Origin: Chitinophaga sp. S165
GTDB lineage: Bacteria > Bacteroidota > Bacteroidia > Chitinophagales > Chitinophagaceae
Length of the DNA stretch: 64,000 nucleotides
Assembly: GCF_003182155.1 (NCBI RefSeq)
Contig: NZ_QGTG01000007.1
Span: forward strand, 1 to 64,000
Direction: 5' to 3'
Part shown: one piece after another, positions 25,367-34,776 of the stretch
How the letters are laid out: the number at the start of each line of letters is the position of its first letter
Position numbering within the stretch: position 1 is the first letter of the stretch
Program-made: the position numbers and the translations under genes
The notes under the pieces: generated by a model
What the model saw: only the letters and a program-made list of their open reading frames with translations
The model's database searches: none
What the model was told of the DNA's origin: nothing

Positions 25367-27877
25367 TTATTGTTGCATCCATATGGGAGCAGCTTGGTTT
25401 CTTAAATAATAACCGAAAAACTCTTGCTGTTTAATACTAAAGTCCAACTGACACTTCGGGTCGAACAACACATGCCCTTCGTCCTCATACTCAAGCACCC
25501 ATGCCGGCTTGCCTAACCTCCTCAATGCTGTAAACAATGCCACCGACTGTGAAAACGGCACAGCACCATCGCCTTTATTATGCATCATTAATAAAGGCGT
25601 GTTGATTTTCGAAGCAAATAACACAGGAGAGGTCTGCACATAAAGGTTCGGGTTCTCCCAGGGAGGTACTCCCTGGTTAAGTTGCCCTTGTTCAGATATG
25701 TAATGATAGCTTTTGCCCCCGAATCCTATCCCACCATGTAGACCAAATAGTTCTGCAGGTGCAGCGGAGGACTGTGCGGCAGCGAAGATATTAGTATGCG
25801 TAATGATGTAATTGGTTTCATATCCACCGAAGCTGTGGCCCTGGAGGCCCATTTTCTTCGCATTTACATAAGGCCGGGCAGATAAGTACTGAGCTGCAGA
25901 TACAACGGTGTTAAGAATAGCGGTGCCATTCTGGCCAGTGGGTCGATAGATGTCAGGAACAAAAACAAGGTATCCGTTACTGACATACCAGGCAATGGTT
26001 AAGGTACCATTGCTCAGCCTTACATGCGGAAAGAGATACAGTTCATTACTTCTTTGTTCATAATAGTTGAATATAATTGGGTACTGCCTGGTACTATCAA
26101 AATCCTCCGGTTTGTAAAGTATGCCGGTGCCGGTAGTCCCTCCCGGTATTGGCCAGCGGACCAATTCTGCTGTCAGCCAGTTGTAAGACTGCTGCGGTTG
26201 GATATCGGAAAGTGGTTTGAATGTTTTAAAGTCAGTAGTAGTAACAAGGTTCGGCGCCTGGGTGGGGCTTTGTCTTTGCAGGATGTAAACATCTGTGGTC
26301 TTTGCTTTGGCAGGAGCAGGAGGCTCAAAAACAACCAGGGCCGGGAAATGATATACGGCGGGCTCCATGTTGGCGGGATGTGGTGCGTTATTAACCCCGG
26401 CTTTAATGTGCATAAAGCCGTTATACTTATTACTATCAAGGCAGCTGACCAGCAAAGGATCATGTTCGCGCAACAGGGATAATTGCTGTGGATATACTAC
26501 CCGGAGAATTGTCTTATACCGCCGACCATAATGCTCAGTGATATTAAGAGGAGGTGTGCTGGCATTCGGATCTAATTGCCAGATATCAAATTCATCATAG
26601 ATAAGCAGTCGCTGATCTCCGGATAGCCAGCCCGCGGATCCATAGGGCCGTATCTCGGCACTGCTAAGATGTTTATTGGTCAGCGTAGTTGAAACATTGG
26701 AAGATATATCTCTGATAATCCCTTTGTCAATTTGATAAGTAAAGTAGTGTTGAGTGCCTGGATCAAACCAACTGACGTAATGTTCTGCCGGAGACAGCGC
26801 TACGTCCAGCGCAGAAGATGTCACATGTTTGCGCGTGCCGTTTGTCAGCGAAATGAGATCATAACTTTTTACCTGCTTCGGGTTCCAGTATGCATCTTCC
26901 TCATCCACTATGTTCGATACCAGGGCATATTGATTTCCCGGCAGTCCAGATAAGATAGTGTCTGCATTCTCAAGTTGGATAACGGTACCTCCGCCTACTG
27001 GAACAACTGCAGATATAGGGCGATAAGGATCAGGTGCCTCCTGGGAAGGCAGACGTGTATCCCTGTAGTCCCAGATGTGTAGTTTATTCGGTAGCTGCTT
27101 GGACTGCTTCGGGACAGGCACTCTTTCATAAGCAACCTTCAGGAATAATAGTTTATCATCAGTGCTAAATTGTAAGGGCATAGGGAGGAATGTAGTACCA
27201 GGTCTCAAACCTGCCAGCCGGATCTGCCTCGCGCTGTCCATGCCTTTTCCGAAATAGTAAATATGGCTACTGTCCGTAAACGCAATAGCAGTATCCGCAT
27301 GATTAAAAGTAATGTTGCTAATTTGATCTCCTAAGGTAACAGGCCGGGAGTGATCAGTTGTAAGATCCGTCCACATCAGGATGTCGTTGGCATAATATAC
27401 CAGCACATTCCCGGCTTTATTAAACAGATAAGTCGTTACGCCAACATAGCGGCGTTCCTGCTTAGTATGAAGATTTTTCAGCAATAGCGTATCTGCTAGC
27501 TTTGCTGCCAGCCAGTTGCCATTGTCCGGGACTGTATAACCATTGACCCGCTGTAGATAATGTATAGTCGATGCACCTAATGTCAGGATGCCGAGGCCAT
27601 TGGGGGAATTAAATACCAGGTGTTGATTGTCTGACGTAAAGGTGGCATCCCATACGCCGGTAAATAACTTGGAATAGTTGCCATGAATGGAACGTACTAC
27701 CAACGTGATACCGGTAACCTCGGAACCATAAGTATACCAGACGTATTTACCGTCATCGGATATATGATAGTTTAACAACATCTCCCATCCTTTGTACGTG
27801 AAGTTGTTAATAGGAGGTTTTTGGGCGTTTACGAACGAAATATGAAAGCAGAGAAGAAAGATAATTACGTATTTCAT
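25367..27877 (-). CDS. Secreted S9 (prolyl oligopeptidase-type) serine peptidase, paralogue 2
   Basis: The ATG at 27877 is preferred over 27907 because it begins a clean signal peptide (MKYVIIFLLCFHISFVNAQ); this gives 836 residues. The N-terminal part is beta-rich and propeller-like, and the C-terminal hydrolase shows the Ser in GLQGHSFGGYE (residue 682), the Asp in MHNKGDGAVPF and the His in YEDEGHVLF. The arrangement and many segments match the peptidase at 15152-17740, including the opening (TYKGWEMLLNYHISDDGKY against SYKSWDQLSSYNLSSNGKY). Base composition is less AT-rich than in paralogue 1. The two flank the small-protein/GT-C cluster. Confidence 0.88.
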   Translation of the reverse strand: MKYVIIFLLCFHISFVNAQKPPINNFTYKGWEMLLNYHISDDGKYVWYTYGSEVTGITLVVRSIHGNYSKLFTGVWDATFTSDNQHLVFNSPNGLGILTLGASTIHYLQRVNGYTVPDNGNWLAAKLADTLLLKNLHTKQERRYVGVTTYLFNKAGNVLVYYANDILMWTDLTTDHSRPVTLGDQISNITFNHADTAIAFTDSSHIYYFGKGMDSARQIRLAGLRPGTTFLPMPLQFSTDDKLLFLKVAYERVPVPKQSKQLPNKLHIWDYRDTRLPSQEAPDPYRPISAVVPVGGGTVIQLENADTILSGLPGNQYALVSNIVDEEDAYWNPKQVKSYDLISLTNGTRKHVTSSALDVALSPAEHYVSWFDPGTQHYFTYQIDKGIIRDISSNVSTTLTNKHLSSAEIRPYGSAGWLSGDQRLLIYDEFDIWQLDPNASTPPLNITEHYGRRYKTILRVVYPQQLSLLREHDPLLVSCLDSNKYNGFMHIKAGVNNAPHPANMEPAVYHFPALVVFEPPAPAKAKTTDVYILQRQSPTQAPNLVTTTDFKTFKPLSDIQPQQSYNWLTAELVRWPIPGGTTGTGILYKPEDFDSTRQYPIIFNYYEQRSNELYLFPHVRLSNGTLTIAWYVSNGYLVFVPDIYRPTGQNGTAILNTVVSAAQYLSARPYVNAKKMGLQGHSFGGYETNYIITHTNIFAAAQSSAAPAELFGLHGGIGFGGKSYHYISEQGQLNQGVPPWENPNLYVQTSPVLFASKINTPLLMMHNKGDGAVPFSQSVALFTALRRLGKPAWVLEYEDEGHVLFDPKCQLDFSIKQQEFFGYYLRNQAAPIWMQQ

Positions 27878-28024
27878 AAAGTTTGGAGTCGCTTTAAAAT
27901 AGGCCATGAGCTGGTGGGGCTGCTTAGTAGATCAGGATGATCCAATGCAATTTTTATACCTATCTCCTAAGTATTTCGCTTTGGAAAGAGATACCTTTCA
28001 TTGCCAGGCCGGCACATATGGAGT

Positions 28025-28134
28025 CGCCGAAAACCATCGAAAAGAGGAGGTATGGCTATTGTAGGAAGAGGTGGCGCATTTTATCCATGTGTAATAACAT
28101 CGAATTTAACGACTACCATCTGGTAGGCTTTTTT
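28025..28134 (+). other. Orphan leader and terminator without a gene
   Basis: The 14 bases CGCCGAAAACCATC at 28025-28038 repeat those at 24747-24760, about 60 bases upstream of small protein 4, with similar following AAAAGAG. A plus-strand terminator (stem CTACCA at 28113-28118, TGGTAG at 28121-28126, then GC and six T) follows. No convincing gene lies between, so this may be the remnant of a deleted small-protein gene. Confidence 0.4.
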
Positions 28135-28137
28135 CAG

Positions 28138-28164
28138 GGAGTCTTATCCGGGAGGTAAGACTCC
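28138..28164. terminator. Hairpin beyond the GH2 gene
   Basis: Stem GGAGTCTTA (28138-28146) with TAAGACTCC (28156-28164) lies five bases beyond the stop of the GH2 gene. No T run follows closely, so it is either a weak terminator or an RNA-stabilising structure. Confidence 0.5.
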
Positions 28165-28169
28165 TCATA

Positions 28170-29984
28170 TCAATATAATAATTTGCTGTTTTCTTTTTTG
28201 AGGAAATCGGCACTCAGCTTTATCACCTTCCTATCGTAGGTCATAAACCCGTTTTCTTCAGACTCCACATCATAAGGTTGTGTGTAGATGGCACCGGACA
28301 ATCCCTGTTGCTCGTACGTCTTTAATCTTCCCATCATATACCGGTACCGCTCTGCAAACCTAGCCGCACTCACCTCCACATATCCCCAGCCTGTTTTCGG
28401 CGCCCATTGATGTCCCGGCGTGATCACCCGAACTCCGCCCCATTCGCCCAGTACCCTTGCCTTGCCGGGCAGGGAAGGTGCTATATTCGGCCCGGGGTAA
28501 TAATGGACATCTGCCACATCACTGCTGATCCACCGGTCGCGGATAGGTGTGTCGCTATATTCATCCAGGTTCTCACCGGAATGGCCGTTTATGATCCGGG
28601 AGGGATCGGATTGTTTCATCCACTCCGTGAGATTCTTTTGATTGTATTTGCCCCATCCCTCATTGAACAGCACCCACATTACAATAGACGGGAAGTTATG
28701 CAATTGATAAAGGTTCTCGGCGTTCTCCTGTTCAAACTGTGAAGTAGAGTAGAAGTCTTCATCCGCACAAGGCACCATGTCCTGCCATACCAGCATGCCC
28801 AGTCTGTCTGCATGATAATACCACCTGTCAGGCTCTATTTTCACATGTTTACGGATAGTATTAAATCCCATATCCTTCATCATCCTAATGTCAAAGACAA
28901 GCGCGGAATCGGTAGGGGCGGTGTACAAGCCTTCCGGCCAGTATCCCTGGTCAAGCACACCTAAATGGAAGGTATACTTATTATTGAGGAAGAGCCGTGG
29001 CATACCGGTACTATCTTTCTGAACAGCAATTTTCCGCATCCCGAAATAGCTGGTTACGGAATCTACGACTTGTCCGTTGCGTCGCAAGCGGATCTTCAGA
29101 TGATAAAGAAAAGGATCCGCAGGGCTCCATAAATGCGCGAAGGGAACACCGAGGTCCAGCATCTTGCCGGCAGGACCGGTAGTACGGCTAATAACCTGTG
29201 TCCCTGCATACGCGATCGCTTCAACTACACTACCCGCAGTATCGGAAGTATTGACCCGCAAGTTAAGGCAAGCGGCATCAAGGTCCGGTGTCATAAACAG
29301 GTCGCTGATATAAGCCGGCGGCACGGTCTCCATCCAAACCGTCTGCCAGATCCCGCTAACAGCCGTATAGAGGATCTTCCGCGGGCGTAAGGTTTGTTTA
29401 CCGCAGGGATTAGGCCCGAGATTGGAAGGGTCAAGAACACTCACTACAAGCTCATTATTGCCCTCTTGCAAAGAAGCGGTGATATCGAACGAGAAATGCT
29501 GATAACCGCCCATATGCCGCCCTAAAAGCTTCCCATTGAGGTAGACTGCTGCCCGCCAGTCAACCGCCCCAAAATGCAAGAGAACGCGTTTCCTGCCCCG
29601 GGTATCCGGCTTTTTGACAGACCGTTTATACCAGAGCCTTTGCGTAGGCAACAACGCCCGTTGTACGCCGGAAAGCGCGGACTCAATAGCGAAAGGCACC
29701 AGGATCTCACCGTCAAATTGTAAAGGCATATCGTCATCCCAACGGGTAACAGCATACTCCCATAAGCCGTTCAGGTTCTGCCATTGCGAACGTACCATCT
29801 GCGGCCGTGGATATTCAGGTAAAACATTGTCAGGAGAAACGTCCGCCGCCCAACGTGTTTGAAGGGGAACAGGCTGCATAGACCATCTGTCAGAAAACAA
29901 GTCGCCCCCACCAGCGGCAAGGGCGAAATGAAAACAGGGGAAGCATAGGGTAACAAACAAAAGCGTGCTTTTAAACGGTTTCAT
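28170..29984 (-). CDS. Secreted glycoside hydrolase family 2 (beta-galactosidase/glucuronidase type)
   Basis: A 604-residue enzyme with a signal peptide (FVTLCFPCFHFALA). The sugar-binding jelly-roll domain (residues about 55-215) includes WQNLNGLWEYAV, LWYKRSV and VYLNGKLLGRHMGGYQHF; an immunoglobulin-like domain follows (about 220-325), and the TIM barrel begins near 330. The acid/base is Glu442 in MWVLFNEGWGKYN and the nucleophile Glu514 in RVLGEWGGVR. The 604-residue length lacks the extra C-terminal domains of long beta-galactosidases. Precise substrate cannot be told. It is monocistronic, with an AraC regulator next to it on the same strand. Confidence 0.9.
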   Translation of the reverse strand: MKPFKSTLLFVTLCFPCFHFALAAGGGDLFSDRWSMQPVPLQTRWAADVSPDNVLPEYPRPQMVRSQWQNLNGLWEYAVTRWDDDMPLQFDGEILVPFAIESALSGVQRALLPTQRLWYKRSVKKPDTRGRKRVLLHFGAVDWRAAVYLNGKLLGRHMGGYQHFSFDITASLQEGNNELVVSVLDPSNLGPNPCGKQTLRPRKILYTAVSGIWQTVWMETVPPAYISDLFMTPDLDAACLNLRVNTSDTAGSVVEAIAYAGTQVISRTTGPAGKMLDLGVPFAHLWSPADPFLYHLKIRLRRNGQVVDSVTSYFGMRKIAVQKDSTGMPRLFLNNKYTFHLGVLDQGYWPEGLYTAPTDSALVFDIRMMKDMGFNTIRKHVKIEPDRWYYHADRLGMLVWQDMVPCADEDFYSTSQFEQENAENLYQLHNFPSIVMWVLFNEGWGKYNQKNLTEWMKQSDPSRIINGHSGENLDEYSDTPIRDRWISSDVADVHYYPGPNIAPSLPGKARVLGEWGGVRVITPGHQWAPKTGWGYVEVSAARFAERYRYMMGRLKTYEQQGLSGAIYTQPYDVESEENGFMTYDRKVIKLSADFLKKENSKLLY

Positions 29985-30274
29985 GTACCTGGGTTAATAA
30001 GTTAATGGGGAGTTACAAATAATGAGATGAGTGGTCATAGTAATTGGTATATGTTGCGATATATTGGAACTGGTAACATTGTAAGAAAAATGGTCCCGGC
30101 TAGAGAGCCAGGACGTTGTTTTCCTCAATATACCATTAAATGTTCTTGTCGTATTATAGGTCGTTATGGCAACGAAAACGAATAATATTGTTGTTTCTGT
30201 TTTAAAGTTACATCATGATCTGATGGGGGTTTTTAGGAGTGACGCAATGAAACTTTGGAAAGAGAGAAAATCAA

Positions 30275-31279
30275 CTATGAGTTGATACTACTGTTCTTTC
30301 GCAGTTCCCGCGGACTCATAGAGAAGCGTTTTTTAACGGCATAAGAGAAGCTGGAATAATCGGTGTAGCCGAATTCTTCCGCCAGGTCCTGCAATGGCAT
30401 AGACGTCTCTGTGAGCTTGCGGTATATGATCCGCATACGTGCATTCTGAAAGAAGTCGTATACGGTAATACCGTGCCGGCTCCGGAAGATCTCTTCCAGT
30501 TTCTTTTCATTCGTACCGGCAAATCTGGCCAATTGTTTGAGGGTAGGCGGGGATGGTTGCTGCAGATGTTTCAGCAAATGTACCTCTGTCTTCTGGCCTC
30601 TTTCATGGTCGGCCGCACTGAGGCCGTTGGCATCTGTAAGGTAACGTGAAAGCATATCAAGTGATTCAATGATGAGTTCTCCGGTTTTCTGTTCTCTGTA
30701 TTTTTCGCTGGCAGCCTTAGGTAACTGGCGTTCGGTGATATCCTGTATAATATTGCGAAGGCGTTCATGGGCAATCATATGCTGGTCCAACAACGTAATG
30801 GTATTTTCATTGTCAAGTTTATTGAGTAGATCTTGTACTACCGGGAAACTTTCCTGGTAGCTCTTCATCTCTTCCACCGGGATCTGTATGTCCAGCGCTA
30901 CATATACGCCCGCTGCCTTGAAACGGACTACATGCTTAAGCCTGGGAGCTACCAGAATATTCATATGGTGCTGAAAGGTCTCACTTTCATGACTGTTCAG
31001 CTCATAAAACATATTACCCTTTAATGTGTGGTGGAGCAGCAAGTCGTCCACGTTTCCTTTTACTTTGAATGCTGTCGGTTTATTAATGATATAATGACTC
31101 ACCCATGCACTGTAACTATGGTTCGCTACCTGCTGGAACAGGATGCAGCCAAAACTGTCGCTTACCGCGTAGAAAGGCTTCGTGCCCTGCAGCGCGTAGC
31201 TGGAATAGGCCTCAGGCATTCCGGGGGTAAACAGTATCGGCTGACCGATGTGGGTTGAAATGGACAATGGTAGGGTCAT
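30275..31279 (-). CDS. AraC-family transcriptional regulator
   Basis: A 334-residue regulator. The C-terminal 100 residues form the double helix-turn-helix: LKQLARFAGTNEKKLEEIF, then MPLQDLAEEFGYTDYSSFSY and KKRFSMSPRELRK. The N-terminal 200 residues are an unassigned ligand-sensing region of the type seen in Bacteroidota AraC regulators with an N-terminal cupin-like fold (HYIINKPTAFKVKGNVDD). It lies 290 bases upstream of the GH2 gene on the same strand, so it may control that gene, but no binding site was identified. Confidence 0.9.
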   Translation of the reverse strand: MTLPLSISTHIGQPILFTPGMPEAYSSYALQGTKPFYAVSDSFGCILFQQVANHSYSAWVSHYIINKPTAFKVKGNVDDLLLHHTLKGNMFYELNSHESETFQHHMNILVAPRLKHVVRFKAAGVYVALDIQIPVEEMKSYQESFPVVQDLLNKLDNENTITLLDQHMIAHERLRNIIQDITERQLPKAASEKYREQKTGELIIESLDMLSRYLTDANGLSAADHERGQKTEVHLLKHLQQPSPPTLKQLARFAGTNEKKLEEIFRSRHGITVYDFFQNARMRIIYRKLTETSMPLQDLAEEFGYTDYSSFSYAVKKRFSMSPRELRKNSSINS

Positions 31280-31489
31280 CGTACTACCAAATTAAAACAC
31301 AGTACTGCAACGATATTACCAGTCTCATAATTTCTTTACGGTTTTGTGCAGATATTTTATTTTTTTGTCCATATTATCTTTTTCTGCAAACCGGCGCTTA
31401 CATAATGATCTGGTGAGACATGGAAGGTATAACCGGTCCCTTGTGTAGCTTGTTTTAGCAGGTTTTTCAGCGCGGTGTGCCAAACGTGA

Positions 31490-31514
31490 AACGTCCCGCT
31501 GTTAACGGGACGTT
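31490..31514. terminator. Bidirectional hairpin terminator
   Basis: Stem AACGTCCCG (31490-31498) with CGGGACGTT (31506-31514). On the plus strand it is followed by a T-rich CTTCTTTT; on the minus strand it overlaps the end of a 55-codon frame. Confidence 0.7.
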
Positions 31515-31669
31515 CTTCTTTTACCGGTTTGTTTGTTGGGGTTAAATTGTGGGGTGACAGGCCGGATGGTGACAGGCAGCTCCTGGCCTTTAGTGGCTGC
31601 TGCGATGATCTTCCTGATGGCTCTTTTGTCGAGCCGGTCGAAATATTCCTGGATAAAGGTGGGGTCCAT
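31502..31669 (-). CDS. Small basic protein, 55 residues, unknown
   Basis: From ATG 31669 the frame encodes MDPTFIQEYFDRLDKRAIRK, then an Ala-rich helix, PVTIRPVTPQFNP and a basic end (TGKRRTSR). It is amphipathic at the start and strongly basic at the end. The stop lies in the stem of the hairpin at 31490-31514, which would end its transcript. It lies between the AraC regulator and the XRE regulator on the same strand, 188 bases downstream of the latter. Coding nature is suggested by third-position GC-leaning codon use like its neighbours; no family recognised. Confidence 0.45.
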   Translation of the reverse strand: MDPTFIQEYFDRLDKRAIRKIIAAATKGQELPVTIRPVTPQFNPNKQTGKRRTSR

Positions 31670-31799
31670 AATTGTCGTTGTTAAATGTGATGAATAGCTG
31701 TACGGGGCCTTGCGTTCAATTCAAAGGTAGGCTGTCCGCCAGGGTGGGACAATGGGAGATAGACGGATAGCGGGAGGGGATTTTTCCCGTACTTAAAAT

Positions 31800-31835
31800 A
31801 AAAAAAGGGCCTTCTGTGCACAGCACAAAAGACCC
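31800..31835 (-). terminator. Terminator of the XRE regulator gene
   Basis: On the minus strand an imperfect stem begins GGGTCTTTTGTGC and returns GCACAGAAGGCCC, followed by seven T. It lies 23 bases beyond the stop at 31858. Confidence 0.75.
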
Positions 31836-31857
31836 ATATCTGATTTTACATATTTGT

Positions 31858-32910
31858 TTACACAGCTTCCTGCGGCGCCGGCTCAAACAGTTCCACTTTC
31901 TTTTGCAATTCCTCTGCAGACATCCCCGTAAGCTCCAGCGCTTTTTCCAGGTCAATGATCTCTTCTATCACCAGTCTGCCTAACATTCTGTCAAAACGGT
32001 AGTTCTTCTCAGTGCCCATATAATTCCCTAACCCTGTTTCATCCTTGTTATCGGCTATAAGCTTAAAAAAGGGTTGTGCGTTCTTCTTGTCAATGATGCC
32101 TTTGAAAATGGCCTGGTGCATCACCGCCTGCATGGGAAGACCATACTGCTCTTTTACACAAAGCAATTCTCCCGGCGAGATAGCCTGTCGTTTGTAGCTT
32201 AGTAAAATACCCAAAGTATCTCCCGGTAGTAACATCGTACGGGCGAAGATCTCGCAGAGTTTATGCCTGTCCGCGTTTTCCGGGATATTCAGTAACAATT
32301 GCCCCAGTTCATACATGGCAGCATATCTTTTGATATCCGCTGGGCGCTCCTCGTGCAGTACGATCACAGGCGCTCTGCCTACATAGGTGCTTACGCCATC
32401 AAAGATAGCAGGTGAAGTGACCTGGATCACGCGGATGCCTCTGTTTTCCAGCATCCCTATCACGTTGTGCAGCGCGCCTCGTCCCAGGTCCCATTTATCC
32501 CGCAGCTTGTCTGCAATATCTGCAGCCGCTTCTTCGTCAGGTACTGGAATAGGTCTGATAGGATTGCTGAACCTGGTTTTGATGTTTAATAAATTTTCTG
32601 TCTGCAGGTATAGCTCCATCGCACGCTTTACTTTCTCTTTGATACTTTCGGCCTGTTTCACCGGCAAAGTATTTTTGCGCAGCTCGAATACCGGCAGCTT
32701 GAACACCGGCTGCGTTTCAAAATAATTAGGCGTTACATCCAATGCGGTGCAAAGCAGCAGCAATATTTTGCGCGAAGGCATCATCGCTTCCGTCTCATAT
32801 TTGCTCAACGCCTGTTTGCTCACGGCATGAGCTGCATAGTTGGCGAGATCCTGAAGGGACCAGCCTTTTATCCTTCGCGCGCTTTTTAATCTTTCTCCGA
32901 AATGCGGCAT
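31858..32910 (-). CDS. XRE regulator with ImmA/IrrE-like domain lacking the HExxH motif
   Basis: A 350-residue protein. Residues 5-65 are an XRE-type helix-turn-helix (RLKSARRIKGWSLQDLANYA, then VSKQALSKYETEAMMPS). Residues about 150-290 have the fold pattern of the ImmA/IrrE metallopeptidase domain, including GMLENRGIRVIQV, the expected catalytic-helix segment YAAMYELGQLLLNIP and EIFARTMLLPG. In active members the helix contains HExxH; here it reads YELGQ, so both zinc-binding histidines are missing and the protein is probably a sensor rather than a protease. It is divergent from the M28 peptidase, with an inverted repeat between them. Confidence 0.85.
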   Translation of the reverse strand: MPHFGERLKSARRIKGWSLQDLANYAAHAVSKQALSKYETEAMMPSRKILLLLCTALDVTPNYFETQPVFKLPVFELRKNTLPVKQAESIKEKVKRAMELYLQTENLLNIKTRFSNPIRPIPVPDEEAAADIADKLRDKWDLGRGALHNVIGMLENRGIRVIQVTSPAIFDGVSTYVGRAPVIVLHEERPADIKRYAAMYELGQLLLNIPENADRHKLCEIFARTMLLPGDTLGILLSYKRQAISPGELLCVKEQYGLPMQAVMHQAIFKGIIDKKNAQPFFKLIADNKDETGLGNYMGTEKNYRFDRMLGRLVIEEIIDLEKALELTGMSAEELQKKVELFEPAPQEAV

Positions 32911-33031
32911 AATTTAGATTTTATTGGGGACATCGATCCATTGTTATTTGTGGAGCTGCTGATAGCTGCTTTTATAACGTGTAATTTGTTAACAGAACGA
33001 ATGACCGGTTTGGCGGCAAACTTATAATTAA

Positions 33032-33050
33032 TTGTTCAAAGCGCGAACAA
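33032..33050. promoter_or_regulatory. Candidate operator, inverted repeat TTGTTC-N7-GAACAA
   Basis: The two six-base arms lie at 33032-33037 and 33045-33050, 122 bases before the XRE regulator start and 64 before the peptidase start. A related GTTTGAAC follows at about 33068. A regulator divergently placed beside such a repeat often binds it; this is inference. Confidence 0.4.
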
Positions 33051-33113
33051 CAGTTATGAAGAGAAACAGTTTGAACATAATTTGAATATCTTTAAAGTAA
33101 ATACAACTTGCTC

Positions 33114-34754
33114 ATGAAAAACCTGCGTAATCTGTTACTCTTTTCTACGCTGGCCGCTGCTGCCTGTAATTCAGGAAACAGGCAAACCAGCGCTGAAGAC
33201 TCAACCGCCATTAAGGCCATAGACTCCGCCGCACTGGCCCAGGATATTTCCGTACTTGCTTCCGATGAATTTCAGGGCCGTAAACCCTTTACTATCGGAG
33301 AGGATAAAACGCTGGAATACCTCACCAAACGGTTTAAAGAAATAGGATTGCAGCCTGGTAATGATACCAGCTTCCTGCAGGAAGTGCCTATGGTGGAGAT
33401 CAGGTCTGTGCCGGAGGGAGATCTGCGCATCGCCGGTAAAACAGGAGAACTGAAGCTGACCTATCTCGACCAATACGTTGCCGGTACCAAACGTGTACAG
33501 GACCGGGTAGCCATAGACAAGTCGGAAATGGTGTTTGCAGGCTTCGGGATAGTGGCGCCCGAGTACAATTGGAACGATTACGCCAACCTGGATGTAAAAG
33601 GAAAAACAGTGGTGGTAATGGTGAATGATCCCGGCTTCTACGACAGCACCCTGTTCAAAGGGAAGACCAGGACCATGACATATTACGGCCGGTGGACATA
33701 TAAATTCGAAGAGGCTGCCCGCCAGGGCGCTGCAGGCATCCTGATCATCCACGATGTGCTACCCGCCAGTTACGGCTGGCCCGTTGTACGCAGCGGCTGG
33801 TCCAAGCCTAAACTGGACCTGCAAACGGCCGACAATAACATGAGCCGTGCGGCCATAGAAGGCTGGCTGACCCAGGAATCCGCCAAAAAGCTGTTCCAGC
33901 TGGCCGGTGTGCCCGACAGTGTCATGGACCAGGCAAAACATCCTGGCTTCAAAGCGGTGCCTTTAGGCGTGACCGCTTCTTTAGCACTGAAGAACAAGAC
34001 ACGGAAATCTGTTTCCCACAACGTGGCCGCCCTGCTGCCAGGTTCAGAAAGGAAAAATGAATACATTATCTACTCCGCCCACTGGGACCACCTGGGTATA
34101 GGAGAAGCTGTAAGAGGCGATTCTATTTACAACGGAGCCCTGGATAACGCCTCCGGTGTGGCAGGCCTCCTGCAGCTGGCAACGGCGTTCTCGAAGCTGA
34201 AAGAGGCGCCTAAACGCTCTATTTTATTCCTGGCGTTAACAGGAGAAGAACAGGGCCTGCTGGGCTCAGAATATTATGCGGCGCATCCCATCTTCCCAGT
34301 GAAATCGACCGTCGCTGATATCAACATGGACGTCCTGAACTTCTTCGGCCGTACTAAAGACATTACCATCATCGGCAAAGGACAATCCGACCTCGACGAC
34401 TATGCAGCCAAAGCGGCCGAAAAACAGGGCCGTTACCTGGTGCCTGAAGCTAACCCATCCGGTGGATGGTTCTTCCGCTCAGACCATTTCAATTTTGCCA
34501 AAGTGGGCATTCCGGCATTATATCCCGGTAGCGGAACAAAATCTCTGGCGCATGACTCCCTCTGGGCCCCCGATCATGCCGCCGCCTACGGCCGCGATCA
34601 TTATCATTCTCCTTTTGATCAGATGGATCCCAGCTGGGAATTATCAGGAATGGTAGAAGATGTACGGTTTTTATTTGATGTAGGCGTAACTTTGTCCAAT
34701 GAGGACAAATTCCCCCAATGGAAAGAAGGTTCAGAGTTTAAATCGAAGCGATAA
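33114..34754 (+). CDS. M28-family zinc aminopeptidase, lipoprotein
   Basis: ATG 33114 is preferred to the TTG at 33108. The 546-residue protein has a lipoprotein signal (LAAAACNSG). A PA-like insertion occurs at about residues 130-290 (AGFGIVAPEYNW, GAAGILIIHD). The M28 catalytic part has zinc-ligand and catalytic segments SAHWDHLGIG (His323), NGALDNASGVAG, LTGEEQGLLGSEYY, NMDVLNFFG and RSDHFNFAKVGIPA. All expected metal ligands seem present. It should remove N-terminal residues from peptides in the periplasm or at the surface. It has its own terminator at 34777. Confidence 0.93.
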   Translation: MKNLRNLLLFSTLAAAACNSGNRQTSAEDSTAIKAIDSAALAQDISVLASDEFQGRKPFTIGEDKTLEYLTKRFKEIGLQPGNDTSFLQEVPMVEIRSVPEGDLRIAGKTGELKLTYLDQYVAGTKRVQDRVAIDKSEMVFAGFGIVAPEYNWNDYANLDVKGKTVVVMVNDPGFYDSTLFKGKTRTMTYYGRWTYKFEEAARQGAAGILIIHDVLPASYGWPVVRSGWSKPKLDLQTADNNMSRAAIEGWLTQESAKKLFQLAGVPDSVMDQAKHPGFKAVPLGVTASLALKNKTRKSVSHNVAALLPGSERKNEYIIYSAHWDHLGIGEAVRGDSIYNGALDNASGVAGLLQLATAFSKLKEAPKRSILFLALTGEEQGLLGSEYYAAHPIFPVKSTVADINMDVLNFFGRTKDITIIGKGQSDLDDYAAKAAEKQGRYLVPEANPSGGWFFRSDHFNFAKVGIPALYPGSGTKSLAHDSLWAPDHAAAYGRDHYHSPFDQMDPSWELSGMVEDVRFLFDVGVTLSNEDKFPQWKEGSEFKSKR

Positions 34755-34776
34755 CGCTCAAGATACTATGTGAAAA

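Noticed and set aside
27937..28158. 73-codon plus-strand frame upstream of S9 peptidase 2
   Set aside because: No signal peptide or family resemblance to the small proteins, and its end overlaps a terminator and hairpin; more likely non-coding remnant.
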